Source: an uncultured Anaerolineales bacterium (GTDB lineage: Bacteria; Chloroflexota; Anaerolineae; Anaerolineales; UBA6663). Taken from it: DNA of 64,000 bases. A program made the translations under genes and the position numbers. Shown piece by piece: positions 40,024 through 48,214 of the stretch; position 1 is the first letter of the stretch, and the number at the start of each line of letters is the position of its first letter. Under the pieces are notes generated by a model that did not search any database, had not been told where the DNA came from, and worked only from the letters and a program-made list of their open reading frames with translations. The DNA lies in the NCBI GenBank assembly GCA_937952305.1, contig CALFZO010000140.1, positions 3,128 through 67,127 on the forward strand, given 5' to 3'.

Positions 40024-41046
40024 TCACACTGATACAAACGGCAGCGCCGCCACCGTGCCGGGGATACCGCCGACACTCACCGGCGTGCCGGGTTCACACG
40101 CACCCGTCTTTAAGATAGAGAGCGCCAGCGGACCCAGGCCCGGCACCTCGCCGGCCGTGGTCACCTGGCCGATCACGGCTCCGTCGGCCAACACATCGGC
40201 GCCTTCGGCCACCGGCGCCTCCAGCCGGATCCCGGCCAGCCGCCGGGCCAGCTTGCCGCGGCTCTCCATGCGCGCGATGATCTCCTGACCGATGTAACAG
40301 CCCTTGGTGAAGTTGACCGCCGACCACAGGTCAGCTTCCAGCGGCAAGTAGGCTTCGGTCAGCTCGTGACCGGCCTCCGGCTGGCCGGCCGCCAGCCGCA
40401 GCATCTGGTAGGCGGCTTCACCCGCCGGCCGCGCGCCGGCCGCCACGGCCCGGGCCCAGAGCGCCTCCAGCTGATCGGCGGGCGCGATCACGCTGTAACC
40501 GTCCCCGGCCAGCGGGCGGATACGGGCCAGGATGAGGCCGGCCCCCTCCAGACAGCGGTTCTCGGCCAGCGCGGCGGCGCCGGGAAGCAGCGCTTCCGCC
40601 ACCGCCGCGGCCCGCGGCCCGTATAGGCCCAGCTGCCCCAGTTCGGCCGAGACGTCCACCAGACGGACTTCATCGCGAAAGAAGATGTACCCGGCCAGCC
40701 AGCGGCGGATGGCCGGGGCGCGGCCAGGCCCGGTCAGGCACAAGGCCGTCTCCCCTAAATGCAACACCCAAAGGACATCCACGATACGCGCGATGGGCGT
40801 GGTCAGCACAGTGGCGCGCGCCTCACCGGGGCTGAAATTCGCCAGGTCGTTGGTGGACATCCGGTGCAGCAGATCCAGCCGATCACGGCCCAGGCTGCGG
40901 ACGCGGCCCTCGTGTGAGCGCACACAGACGCCGGCCCCGGCGCGGACCGCCGCGTACTCGGCCGCGGGGTCGCCGAAATGCAGAGGGAGGGTCGTTCCGC
41001 CGATCTCCACCGAGACGGCGCTTTGCCCAGCCAGTGTGATGGTCAT
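40024..41046 (-). CDS. ygfZ: YgfZ/GcvT-like folate-binding protein
   Basis: A 340-residue protein of the aminomethyltransferase fold. The hallmark KGCYIGQE followed by IIARM is present near residue 250, which defines the YgfZ branch involved in Fe-S cluster repair or assembly with tetrahydrofolate, rather than GcvT of the glycine cleavage system. The N-terminal half has RDRLDLLHRMSTNDL. I chose the ATG at 41046 (MTITLAGQS), with GGTGAG five bases upstream, over an in-frame GTG at 41070. The C-terminal beta-barrel domain is complete. No iron-sulfur assembly genes are adjacent. Confidence 0.92.
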   Translation of the reverse strand: MTITLAGQSAVSVEIGGTTLPLHFGDPAAEYAAVRAGAGVCVRSHEGRVRSLGRDRLDLLHRMSTNDLANFSPGEARATVLTTPIARIVDVLWVLHLGETALCLTGPGRAPAIRRWLAGYIFFRDEVRLVDVSAELGQLGLYGPRAAAVAEALLPGAAALAENRCLEGAGLILARIRPLAGDGYSVIAPADQLEALWARAVAAGARPAGEAAYQMLRLAAGQPEAGHELTEAYLPLEADLWSAVNFTKGCYIGQEIIARMESRGKLARRLAGIRLEAPVAEGADVLADGAVIGQVTTAGEVPGLGPLALSILKTGACEPGTPVSVGGIPGTVAALPFVSV

Positions 41047-41066
41047 CGTCTCACCCAAAGTGTGTA

Positions 41067-41549
41067 TCACGCGCCGGCCTGGCGGCGCCAGGCGGTCAGG
41101 TGTTCGGCATGCTCGTGCTCATGCTCGACGATCCAGTCGCGCACCCAGGCCGCGATGGTCTGCGCCTCCAGCCCTTTGCGCGGCGCGCTCAGGTCTTTGT
41201 CCGGATACGCTTCCAACTGGCGCAGCAACTGCTTGCGGACGCCGTGAAAATCGGCCAGGACCCGGTCCAGCGGGCGGTCTTTGTTCTCGGCATGCCAGGC
41301 GGCATTCTGGGCCGCGATTTCCGCCGCGGAGTAATCGGTCTTGCCCGGCGTCTGGCCGCGCCGGATCCTGGCCAGGCCGGTGACGATCTCGGCCTCCCAC
41401 GCGGTGAGGTGGGAGAGGATGTCCTTGATCGACCAATCGTCGCCGCCCGCGCCCGGCGCCACCAGGCGCGCCTCATCCAGACCGGCCAGGGCGGCTTCCA
41501 GCCGGGACCGCGCTTCGCTCAAGGCCCCCAGTAACTCCTGCTTTGTCAT
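41067..41549 (-). CDS. DinB/ClbS-like four-helix protein
   Basis: A 160-residue protein of the DinB-like superfamily. Helices carry WSIKDILSHLTAWEAEI and VEHEHEHAEHLTAW, the His positions that bind a metal in such proteins. The layout resembles the ClbS/DfsB group, some members of which hydrolyse reactive small molecules and protect the cell, while other DinB-like proteins are thiol transferases. The ATG at 41549 is preceded by GGGAG; longer in-frame starts run through low-complexity basic sequence. It lies 20 bases before ygfZ on the same strand and probably shares its transcript. Confidence 0.87.
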   Translation of the reverse strand: MTKQELLGALSEARSRLEAALAGLDEARLVAPGAGGDDWSIKDILSHLTAWEAEIVTGLARIRRGQTPGKTDYSAAEIAAQNAAWHAENKDRPLDRVLADFHGVRKQLLRQLEAYPDKDLSAPRKGLEAQTIAAWVRDWIVEHEHEHAEHLTAWRRQAGA

Positions 41550-41786
41550 GGCAATCTCCCGAGAGGGTTCCATTGTAAGAACCCGGCCGTGCCCGGTCAA
41601 GCCAGCGCCGGGCCAGGGCGCCTTTCGGTCCGGGGGCGGGTTTCGCCCCTCGCCCCTACTCGCTCGCGCTCGGAGTGGCAGAGCGCGCAAGGCGCCGAGG
41701 TGCCCCTAAAGTGAAAGGCACCCCGGGGTTGGGGTGACACGGGAGGCGTTTGAGCGGCGTAAGGAGGGGAGCCGGGCGCGGGCGTC

Positions 41787-42467
41787 TCAGCCGAGGACCA
41801 GCTTGTAGCCGACGCCGGTGATGGTTTCGATGTTCACCTGGCTGCCCGCGAGCACCTTGCGCAGGTGGGCCACGTGCACGTCGATCGTGCGCGTCTGACC
41901 GACGTAATCAAAGCCCCAGACCAGGTCCAGGAGCTTCTCGCGCGTCAACACGACGCCGCGGTTCTCGGTCAGCGTCAGCAGGAGGTCAAACTCTTTGGCG
42001 CGCAGCTTGAGCACCCGGCCGGCCACGGTCACATCCCGGCCGGCCGGGTCGATGACCAGATCGCCCAGGCGCAGCGGCTTCCCTGCGGGCCGTGCGGCAC
42101 GCTCGCTGCGGCGCAGGATGGCCTTCACCCGCGCCACCAGTTCCCGCGGGTTGAAGGGCTTGGTCAGATAGTCGTCCGCGCCCAGCTCCAGGCCCACGAT
42201 CTTGTCCATGTCCTCGTCGCGGGCCGTGAGCATGATGATGGGCAAATCCGACTTCGCCCGGATCCGGCGGCAGACTTCGTAGCCATCCAGCTTGGGGAGC
42301 ATCAGATCGAGGACCAGCAGCGCCGGGGCCTCGCGCGCCACCGCGTCTAGGGCGGCCTGCCCATCGCCGGCCGCCGCCACGCGGAAGCCGTCCCGCTCCA
42401 GATACAGCCGGGCCAGTTCGACGATGTTGGCCTCGTCGTCCACCAGCAGAATGAGTTCGCCGGGCAT
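41787..42467 (-). CDS. OmpR/PhoP-family response regulator
   Basis: A 226-residue regulator: receiver (residues about 1-120; LLVDDEANIVELA, acceptor Asp54 in LVLDLMLP, YLTKPFNPRELVAR) and a winged-helix DNA-binding domain (about 130-226; LRAKEFDLLLTL, TRTIDVHVAHLRK, ending GVGYKLVLG). An upstream in-frame ATG at 42476 lies inside the TATAAT box, so the ATG at 42467, close to the predicted transcription start, is the better start and implies a leaderless mRNA. It is divergent from its cognate kinase. The repeats between the two genes resemble Pho boxes, so a PhoP-like phosphate role is possible but unproven. Confidence 0.93.
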   Translation of the reverse strand: MPGELILLVDDEANIVELARLYLERDGFRVAAAGDGQAALDAVAREAPALLVLDLMLPKLDGYEVCRRIRAKSDLPIIMLTARDEDMDKIVGLELGADDYLTKPFNPRELVARVKAILRRSERAARPAGKPLRLGDLVIDPAGRDVTVAGRVLKLRAKEFDLLLTLTENRGVVLTREKLLDLVWGFDYVGQTRTIDVHVAHLRKVLAGSQVNIETITGVGYKLVLG

Positions 42468-42474
42468 GGCCGGC

Positions 42475-42480
42475 ATTATA
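42475..42480 (-). promoter_or_regulatory. -10 box of the response-regulator gene
   Basis: TATAAT on the minus strand, ending seven bases before the ATG at 42467. The expected start site falls on or beside that ATG. The -35 position overlaps the repeats at 42501-42541, as in activated promoters. Confidence 0.6.
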
Positions 42481-42500
42481 CTGCCTCCGTCGGCGTCTTC

Positions 42501-42541
42501 TTAACCAGCGGTAACACCGGCTTTACAAGCCTCGGCTACAC
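42501..42541. promoter_or_regulatory. Pho-box-like direct repeats between divergent regulator and kinase
   Basis: Four similar hexamers occur in one orientation: TTAACC (42501), GTAACA (42511), TTTACA (42522) and CTACAC (42536), the first three spaced 10-11 bases apart. This matches the pattern of PhoP boxes, TT(A/C/T)A(C/T)A repeats about one helical turn apart. Autoregulation of the pair is inferred. Confidence 0.5.
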
Positions 42542-42609
42542 TGGGGCCAGCCTGGCGCCCGACCACGCCCTGCCGGCGGTCAGGCCCACCGCTTAATTGG
42601 TCTGAGCGC

Positions 42610-44043
42610 ATGAACTCCTTACGCGTCCGCCTGTTCGCGGCCTTTATGGCCGTCGTCGTACTGGCCCTCACCCTGATCAGCCTGGCGCTGCTGGTGCTGC
42701 TGCGCGACAGCCCCTTGGTGGACCGGGCCGCCGTCTCCCGCCTCAACGAAGTGGCGCGCGCGCTCACGCCCGCCCTGGCGCAGGCCAACGGCGCCTCCAA
42801 CGCCGACCTGGCGCGCCTGACGGAGCGCCTGGCGCGGACCCATGAACTGCGCGTGCTCGTGGCCGACGGCCAGGGCCAGATCATGGCCGATTCCGACCCG
42901 GAGGCGGGCGCGCTGCGCCTCTTGCCGCGGACCGCCCAGGCCAGCGCCGTGATCGCTGGGGCCCGGCTGGGCCGCGCGCGCGCCGCGGCCGGCGAGACCT
43001 GGACCTACGTGGCCCGCCCGACTGGCGACGGCCGCTTCCTGGTGGTGACCGTGCCTCTGCCGCGCTTCCCGGCGCTGGCGTTTTTCCGGGAAGACCTGCT
43101 CTGGCCGCTGGTGCAGGCCGGCGCGATCGCGGCCGTGGCGGCGCTGATCCTGGCCGGGCTGATCTCGCGCTCCATCGCCGGGCCGCTGCAGCGCATGGCG
43201 GTGGTGGCCCAGGCCGTGGCCAAAGGCGAGCCGGCGCCGGCCGCGCCCGGAGACGGCCCGGACGAGGTGCGGTCGCTGAGCCAATCCCTCAACGGCATGG
43301 CCGCCCAGATCCAGGCGACGCAGAAGGCCCAGCAGGATTTCCTCGGCAACGTCTCGCACGAGCTCAAGACCCCGCTGACCTCGATCCAGGGCTTCGCCCA
43401 GGCTATCCAGGACGGCGCCGCCGCCACGCCGGAGGCCATCCGGCGCTCGGCCGGCATTATCTATGAGGAGGCCGACCGCATGCGGCGGCTGGTGGAGGAG
43501 CTGCTCGAGCTGACGCGCCTGGACGCCGGCCTGCGCGCGCTGCGGCGCGAACCGGTGGCGATGCGCGGCCTGTTGGCGGCCGTGGCCGAGCGCCTGCAGT
43601 TGCGCGCACAGGCCAAGCCGGTCACGTTAACGACGGATCTGCCCGAAACGCTGCCGGTCCTGAAGGGCGACGCCGACCGCCTGGCCCAGGTCTTCACCAA
43701 TCTGGTGGACAACGCCCTCAAGCACACGCCGGCCGGCGGGCGCGTGGTGCTGGCCGCGACGGAGACGGCCGACGGCCTGCAGGTGACGGTGGCCGACACC
43801 GGCGCCGGCATCCCGGCCGCGGATTTGAGCCGCATCTTTGAACGTTTCTATCAGGTGGATAAGTCCCGGGCCCGGCCGGGGGGCGTGGGGCTGGGCCTGG
43901 CCATCACGCGCGAGATCGTCCACGCCCATCGCGGCACCATCACCGTGGAGAGCGTGGTGGGGCTGGGCACCCGCTTCACGGTGCGCCTGCCGCTGGCCTG
44001 GCCGGAGGACAGCACGCTTACGCGCCGGCGGCCGAGTCAGTAA
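42610..44043 (+). CDS. PhoR-like sensor histidine kinase
   Basis: A 477-residue kinase: first transmembrane helix (residues about 7-32), a small extracytoplasmic domain, second helix (about 158-180), HAMP (PLQRMAVVAQAVAKGE), HisKA with GNVSHELKTPLTSIQGF (phospho-acceptor His250), and HATPase_c with NLVDNALKHTPAGG, ADTGAGIP and PGGVGLGLAI. It is divergent from the OmpR-type regulator across 142 bases, so the two form a pair even though they are not in one transcript. The motifs match PhoR-type kinases. The start is ATG, with no strong Shine-Dalgarno sequence. Confidence 0.93.
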   Translation: MNSLRVRLFAAFMAVVVLALTLISLALLVLLRDSPLVDRAAVSRLNEVARALTPALAQANGASNADLARLTERLARTHELRVLVADGQGQIMADSDPEAGALRLLPRTAQASAVIAGARLGRARAAAGETWTYVARPTGDGRFLVVTVPLPRFPALAFFREDLLWPLVQAGAIAAVAALILAGLISRSIAGPLQRMAVVAQAVAKGEPAPAAPGDGPDEVRSLSQSLNGMAAQIQATQKAQQDFLGNVSHELKTPLTSIQGFAQAIQDGAAATPEAIRRSAGIIYEEADRMRRLVEELLELTRLDAGLRALRREPVAMRGLLAAVAERLQLRAQAKPVTLTTDLPETLPVLKGDADRLAQVFTNLVDNALKHTPAGGRVVLAATETADGLQVTVADTGAGIPAADLSRIFERFYQVDKSRARPGGVGLGLAITREIVHAHRGTITVESVVGLGTRFTVRLPLAWPEDSTLTRRRPSQ

Positions 44044-44056
44044 GGCCAGACGTCTG

Positions 44057-44311
44057 TCAGGCCGGCGTAGTGGGGGGTTTAGGCGCCCGGGCGGCCTCGG
44101 GCGGCGCACTCTTCAGGCTGGCCAGTTGAGACTCCAACTCGGCGCGCTTATCGTCGGCGGCCTGGCGCGCATCCTCCCACAAGGTCTCAAACCAGTCGCG
44201 CGCCTGCGTCTGCACCTCGGCGCCGGAGGCCGGCGTCAACAACAGCACCGCCGCGGCGCCGGCCACGGCCCCGATCAGGGCGCCGGACAAAAAGGACACA
44301 ACTTTGTTCAT
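44057..44311 (-). CDS. YtxH-like small membrane protein
   Basis: An 84-residue protein: one glycine-rich transmembrane helix near the N-terminus (SFLSGALIGAVAGAAAVLLLTPASG), then a charged amphipathic helix (about residues 33-68) and a Pro-rich tail. This is the layout of YtxH/gas-vesicle-like stress proteins. It converges on the kinase gene (13 bases apart). A minus-strand TATAAT lies about 50 bases upstream of the ATG. Confidence 0.8.
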   Translation of the reverse strand: MNKVVSFLSGALIGAVAGAAAVLLLTPASGAEVQTQARDWFETLWEDARQAADDKRAELESQLASLKSAPPEAARAPKPPTTPA

Positions 44312-44361
44312 CGCTGCCCATCCCGCCGAGAGGCGCCTGGTTGACCTCTGCGGCCGCGCGC

Positions 44362-44367
44362 ATTATA
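44362..44367 (-). promoter_or_regulatory. -10 box of the YtxH-like gene
   Basis: TATAAT on the minus strand about 50 bases before the ATG of the YtxH-like gene. It stands back to back with the plus-strand TATAAT at 44401, so the gap holds two divergent promoters. Confidence 0.5.
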
Positions 44368-44400
44368 GGCGACGGGCGCGGGTGCGTAAAGTTTTCGCGT

Positions 44401-44406
44401 TATAAT
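44401..44406 (+). promoter_or_regulatory. -10 box of the M24 peptidase operon
   Basis: TATAAT followed by C, the same extended word (TATAATC) found before three other genes here. The leader to the ATG at 44513 is about 100 bases and carries GGAG near the start codon. Confidence 0.5.
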
Positions 44407-44512
44407 CGCCGGGCACACACCCACATCAATTCAGTCGTTCTCAGCCGGTGCCGCGTCCGCCCGACAGCGGCACCCACCGCCAACCCAGCGTTCACCCAGC
44501 GGAGTTGATGCC

Positions 44513-45631
44513 ATGTACGCTGCCCGCCTAGACAAGCTGCGCCGGCTGCTCAAGGGGGCCGGCCTCGCCAGCGCCGCCGCCATCGCCGGACCCAACCTGT
44601 ACTACCTCACCGGCCTGTCCTTCCACCTCAGCGAGCGCCCCACGGTCGGCTTTTTCCCGGCCGCCGGCGACCCGGTCCTGGTGGTGCCCAAGCTGGAAGA
44701 GTCCAAGGTCCAGGCGCGTCTGCCCTACCCGGCCCACACCTTCACCTACACCGACGCCGACGGCCCGGCCGCCGCTTTCGCCCAGGCCGCGGCCGCGCTC
44801 AAGCACGGCTCACGGGACAGCTTCCGGCTGGGCGTGGAGGCGCGCCGCATGCGCGTGATGGAGCTGCACCTGGTGGAGGAGGCCCTGGGGCTGACGGGTG
44901 TAGACGAGGCCGAGGCGCTGTTCGCGCAGCTGCGTATGTGCAAGGACGCGGCCGAGATCGCCAAGATGCGCGCGGCCGTGCAGGTGGCCCAGCGCGCGCT
45001 GCTGGAAACGCTGCCGCTCGTCCGCGTGGGGATGACCGAGCGCGAGATCGCCAGCGAGCTGCTGGTGCAGACGCTGCGCGCCGGCTCGGACGCCGAGCTG
45101 CCTTTCGCGCCCATCATCGCGTCTGGCCCCAACGGCGCCCTGCCGCATGCCAGCGTCACCGACCGGCGCCTGCAGCCCGGCGACCTGCTGACCATCGACT
45201 GGGGCGCGGCCAAAGACGGCTATGTGGCCGATCTGACCCGCACGTACGCCATCGACGAAGTCAGCGCCGAGTTCCAGCGCATCTACGCGCTGGTGCAGGC
45301 CGCCAACGCGGCCGGCCGCGCGGCGGCCCGGCCGGGCGTCACCTGCGCCAGCATCGATGCGGCCGCGCGCCAGGCCATCGCCGCCGGCGGGTACGGCGAG
45401 TACTTCGTCCACCGCGTCGGCCACGGCCTGGGCCTGGAAGGCCACGAGGACCCGTCCATGCACGGCCAGAACCAGACCGTGCTGGCGGAGGGCATGACCT
45501 TCACCGTGGAGCCCGGCATCTACCTGCCGGAGCGCGGCGGCGTCCGCATCGAGGACGACGTGGTCGTCACCGCCGACGGCGCCGAGAGCCTGAGCACCCT
45601 GCCGCGCGAGCTGCAGGTGATCGCCCGCTAA
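44513..45631 (+). CDS. M24 metallopeptidase (Xaa-Pro aminopeptidase-like)
   Basis: A 372-residue cytoplasmic peptidase of the pita-bread fold. The N-terminal creatinase-like domain (about 1-135) contains PNLYYLTGLSFH. The catalytic domain has the five expected metal ligands: Asp229 (TIDWGA), Asp240 (VADLTRTY), His304 (VGHGLGLEGH), Glu333 (TVEPGIYLP) and Glu347 (RIEDDVVV). It should remove N-terminal residues before proline or cleave X-Pro dipeptides with a dinuclear metal centre. Start is the ATG with GGAG upstream. It heads a run with the TIR-like and GDVVGRDKI genes, 33 bases before the first of them. Confidence 0.95.
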   Translation: MYAARLDKLRRLLKGAGLASAAAIAGPNLYYLTGLSFHLSERPTVGFFPAAGDPVLVVPKLEESKVQARLPYPAHTFTYTDADGPAAAFAQAAAALKHGSRDSFRLGVEARRMRVMELHLVEEALGLTGVDEAEALFAQLRMCKDAAEIAKMRAAVQVAQRALLETLPLVRVGMTEREIASELLVQTLRAGSDAELPFAPIIASGPNGALPHASVTDRRLQPGDLLTIDWGAAKDGYVADLTRTYAIDEVSAEFQRIYALVQAANAAGRAAARPGVTCASIDAAARQAIAAGGYGEYFVHRVGHGLGLEGHEDPSMHGQNQTVLAEGMTFTVEPGIYLPERGGVRIEDDVVVTADGAESLSTLPRELQVIAR

Positions 45632-45664
45632 CGCCCACCTGCCTGACTGTCCCGGAGACACCGC

Positions 45665-46201
45665 ATGTCCATTCCGCCCAAAGTTTTCGTCAGCGTCGGC
45701 CGCGTCTTCACGCCCGAGCAAGAGACCTTCCTGGCCGCCTTCGAGAAATTCATGGCCGACCAGGGCCTGGCGCCGCAGATCGTCAACCGCACCGTCTTCT
45801 CGGCCGGCCAACCGCTCAAGTTCATCGAGACCTTGATGAGCGAGTGCGCGGGCACCGTGGTGCTGGCCTTCGAGCGGCTCTACGTACGTGAGGGCCAGGA
45901 GAAGCGCGGCAGCGAGGCCGAGAAGCCGCTCCAAGATGTGAAGGTGCCGACGGTCTGGAACCAGATCGAAGCCGCCATGGCGTACGTGCTCAAACACCCG
46001 CTCCTGGTGATCGTGGAAAAAGGGATGCGCACGGACGGTCTGCTGGAGACGGGCTACGATTGGTACGTCCAGACTATCGAACTCGACCCGGCCCGGCTGA
46101 ACGACCGCGAGTTCGTGGGCATCTTTTCGGACTGGCGGGCCCGCGTGCTGGCGCAGCGCCCGGCCAAGCCGACCAAGAGCAAGGGCAAGGCCAAGGCCTG
46201 A
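45665..46201 (+). CDS. TIR-like Rossmannoid protein (candidate effector)
   Basis: A 178-residue protein not matched to a named family. The beta strand KVFVSVGR at the start, the acidic helix after it, the strand GTVVLAFER (about 63-71), and VPTVWNQIEAAMA (Trp98, Glu102) followed by HPLLVIVEKGM resemble the layout of TIR and nucleoside-deoxyribosyltransferase-like domains. In those, a Glu on this helix is catalytic in NAD+ or nucleoside glycosidic cleavage. The tail is Lys/Pro-rich (KPTKSKGKAKA). The next gene, 19 bases downstream, carries a GDVVGRDKI motif common in bacterial conflict proteins, which strengthens the idea of an effector pair. Enzyme activity is inference. Confidence 0.6.
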   Translation: MSIPPKVFVSVGRVFTPEQETFLAAFEKFMADQGLAPQIVNRTVFSAGQPLKFIETLMSECAGTVVLAFERLYVREGQEKRGSEAEKPLQDVKVPTVWNQIEAAMAYVLKHPLLVIVEKGMRTDGLLETGYDWYVQTIELDPARLNDREFVGIFSDWRARVLAQRPAKPTKSKGKAKA

Positions 46202-46220
46202 GACGCCGGAGCCCACGCCG

Positions 46221-47015
46221 ATGTCGGACGCTCAGCCCAACCCGAACGCCGCCCCCGGCGGCAGCGCGGTCAACGCCAGCGGCGATGCCCTGATCGGCGG
46301 CGACGTCGTCGGCCGTGACAAGATCATCAACAACATCGTCGTCGTCGGGCGCATGCTCGATTACGCCCAGGTGGAGGGCCTGATCCCCAGCCTGGCCCAG
46401 CAGACCGATTTCAACTCGATCAGCGAGGCTTTTGAGGCCACCTTCCGGCAGCGCCTGGGCGCCGACCTGACGACGGCCACAGCCCAGGCCGGCGCCATCC
46501 TGCAGCCGGCGCTGGCGCTGTGGACGCCGCGCGGCCCCAACCAGGCTCTGCCTTACAAGCGGATCCTCACCGGCCTGGCCCAACCGCTGGTGGAAAAGCT
46601 GGTCGAGCTCGATTACTGGGCCAGCTTCGCCGAGCGCGTCGGCGAGTTCAACTGGATCTACTTCAGCGGCCAGGATAACGTGGAGGTCATCTGGCTGCGC
46701 TCACTGGCCTCCCTGTGGAAGAAATACAAGAGCGACGAGAAGCTCTACGGGCTGGCCGCCCGGATGAAGAACGGACAGCCGGAGGCCGTCTTCGTATGGC
46801 GGACGCCGGCCGCGCGCGTGACCGAGGCCTATGACCCGCGCCAGCCGGCCCGCGCCTCCACCGACTTCGCCAGCCTGGGCCGCGAGGAGTTCCGCATCTT
46901 CATGGTCGGCCTGGTGCTCGACTGCATCCGCCTGGCCTCGACTGTCGCCAGCGACCAGGCCTTCTGGAATGACCTGACCGCGTCCCTGGTCGGCGGCCCG
47001 CCGCCCGCGCCGTGA
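46221..47015 (+). CDS. GDVVGRDKI-motif protein, partner of the TIR-like gene
   Basis: A 264-residue soluble protein. Residues about 15-40 hold SGDALIGGDVVGRDKI, a short motif repeatedly seen near the N-terminus of multidomain proteins in predicted conflict and signalling systems of Chloroflexota, cyanobacteria and actinobacteria. The remaining 220 residues are a mostly helical domain with LDYWASFAERVGEFNWIYF and EVIWLRSLASLWKKY, which I do not recognise. It follows the TIR-like gene by 19 bases, and its stop overlaps the next start by four bases (GTGA), so it is translationally coupled to an MFS transporter. No NTPase domain is present. Confidence 0.65.
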   Translation: MSDAQPNPNAAPGGSAVNASGDALIGGDVVGRDKIINNIVVVGRMLDYAQVEGLIPSLAQQTDFNSISEAFEATFRQRLGADLTTATAQAGAILQPALALWTPRGPNQALPYKRILTGLAQPLVEKLVELDYWASFAERVGEFNWIYFSGQDNVEVIWLRSLASLWKKYKSDEKLYGLAARMKNGQPEAVFVWRTPAARVTEAYDPRQPARASTDFASLGREEFRIFMVGLVLDCIRLASTVASDQAFWNDLTASLVGGPPPAP

Positions 47016-48184
47016 GCCGCGACAATCGGCTGCTCGCCCTGGCCCTGCTGCTGTGGGGCCTGGGCGAGGGCCAGTTCCTGTACGTCCAGCCGCTCTATCT
47101 GCGTGAGCTCGGCGCCGACCCGATCGGGATCGGCGCGGCCCTCTCCCTGGCCGCCGCCGCGGCCGGGTTGGCGCACCTGCCGGCCGGCTATCTGGCCGAC
47201 CACTTCGGCCGCAAGAAAATCATGGTGGCGGGCTTCGGCCTGGGGGCGCTGGCGGGGCTGCTGATGTTCCTGGCTCCCAGCCTGACGCTGTTTGTGGCGG
47301 CCCTGATGGTTTACAACCTGACCGCGTTCGTGCTGGCGCCGCTGAGCGCCTACATCACCGAGGCGCGCGGCGGACAATCGGTGCAGCGCGCGTTGACGCT
47401 GGTCTTCGCCTGGTTCTGGGCCGGCAACATCGTCTCGCCGGCCATCGGCGGCTGGATCGGCGCCACCTTCGGCCTGCGCTTCGCCATCGGCTCGGGCTGC
47501 CTGTTCTTGCTGCTGTCGACGGCGCTGCTGTTCGGACTGCGCGCGCAGGCGGTGGTGCCGGCCGCGGCCGGCGCAGCGCGCTACGGCCCGCTGCTGCGCA
47601 ACCGGCGTCTGCTCGGCTTCCTGGCGCTGATCCTGGCGGCGCTGTTCGCGCTGCAGGTCGGCGTGCCGCTGATGCCCAACTTCATCGAGGAAGTGCGCGG
47701 CGGCGACATCGTCCTGATCGGCCTGCTCGGCTCGGTCAACGCCCTGGGCAACACCGCCGCCAACCTGGTCTTTGGCCAGTTGCGCCGGCCGAGGCGCGGA
47801 TTCCTTATCGCCCAGGCGGCCATGGCTGGCTCGCTGGCGCTGCTGCTGGCCACCGGGAACAGGCCGCTGCTGTTCGCCGCCTACTTTCTGCGCTCGGGCT
47901 GGAACCTGTCCGTCAGCATGGGGCTGGCCCAGGTCGGCCGCATGGTGGGCCAGCACGAGATCGGCCTGGCCTACGGCTTGCTGGAGACCGTCGTCGCCGC
48001 CGCGCAGATGCTGGGGCCGCTGGCGGCCGGCGCCCTGTACACGGCCGCGCCGGCGCTGCCCTTCCAGGTGAGCCTGGGGCTGATCGCGGTGACGCTGCTG
48101 CTGACGTGGCGCTTTGCGCCGCGCCGCGACCGCCACTCTGAGGCCGAAGCGGCTGCCCCCGCCGCCGCCCAAGACACCGGCTGA
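47012..48184 (+). CDS. MFS transporter
   Basis: A 390-residue protein with twelve predicted helices; the loop after helix 2 has LADHFGRKK, close to the family consensus. It starts at a GTG that overlaps the preceding stop (GTGA), so it is co-translated with the GDVVGRDKI gene. The central loop after helix 6 is short. The substrate is unknown; the general look is that of a drug- or metabolite-efflux carrier. Confidence 0.87.
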   Translation: MSRDNRLLALALLLWGLGEGQFLYVQPLYLRELGADPIGIGAALSLAAAAAGLAHLPAGYLADHFGRKKIMVAGFGLGALAGLLMFLAPSLTLFVAALMVYNLTAFVLAPLSAYITEARGGQSVQRALTLVFAWFWAGNIVSPAIGGWIGATFGLRFAIGSGCLFLLLSTALLFGLRAQAVVPAAAGAARYGPLLRNRRLLGFLALILAALFALQVGVPLMPNFIEEVRGGDIVLIGLLGSVNALGNTAANLVFGQLRRPRRGFLIAQAAMAGSLALLLATGNRPLLFAAYFLRSGWNLSVSMGLAQVGRMVGQHEIGLAYGLLETVVAAAQMLGPLAAGALYTAAPALPFQVSLGLIAVTLLLTWRFAPRRDRHSEAEAAAPAAAQDTG

Positions 48185-48214
48185 CGCCTTGGCCGGCGGG
48201 TCAGGAGAAACGCC

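Noticed and set aside
41699..41722. GGTGCC/GGCACC hairpin as terminator of the OmpR-type regulator
   Set aside because: Only six base pairs with a 12-base loop and no T-run on the minus strand.
42468..42476. Upstream ATG at 42476 as start of the OmpR-type regulator
   Set aside because: It is embedded in the TATAAT -10 box and would lie upstream of the expected transcription start.
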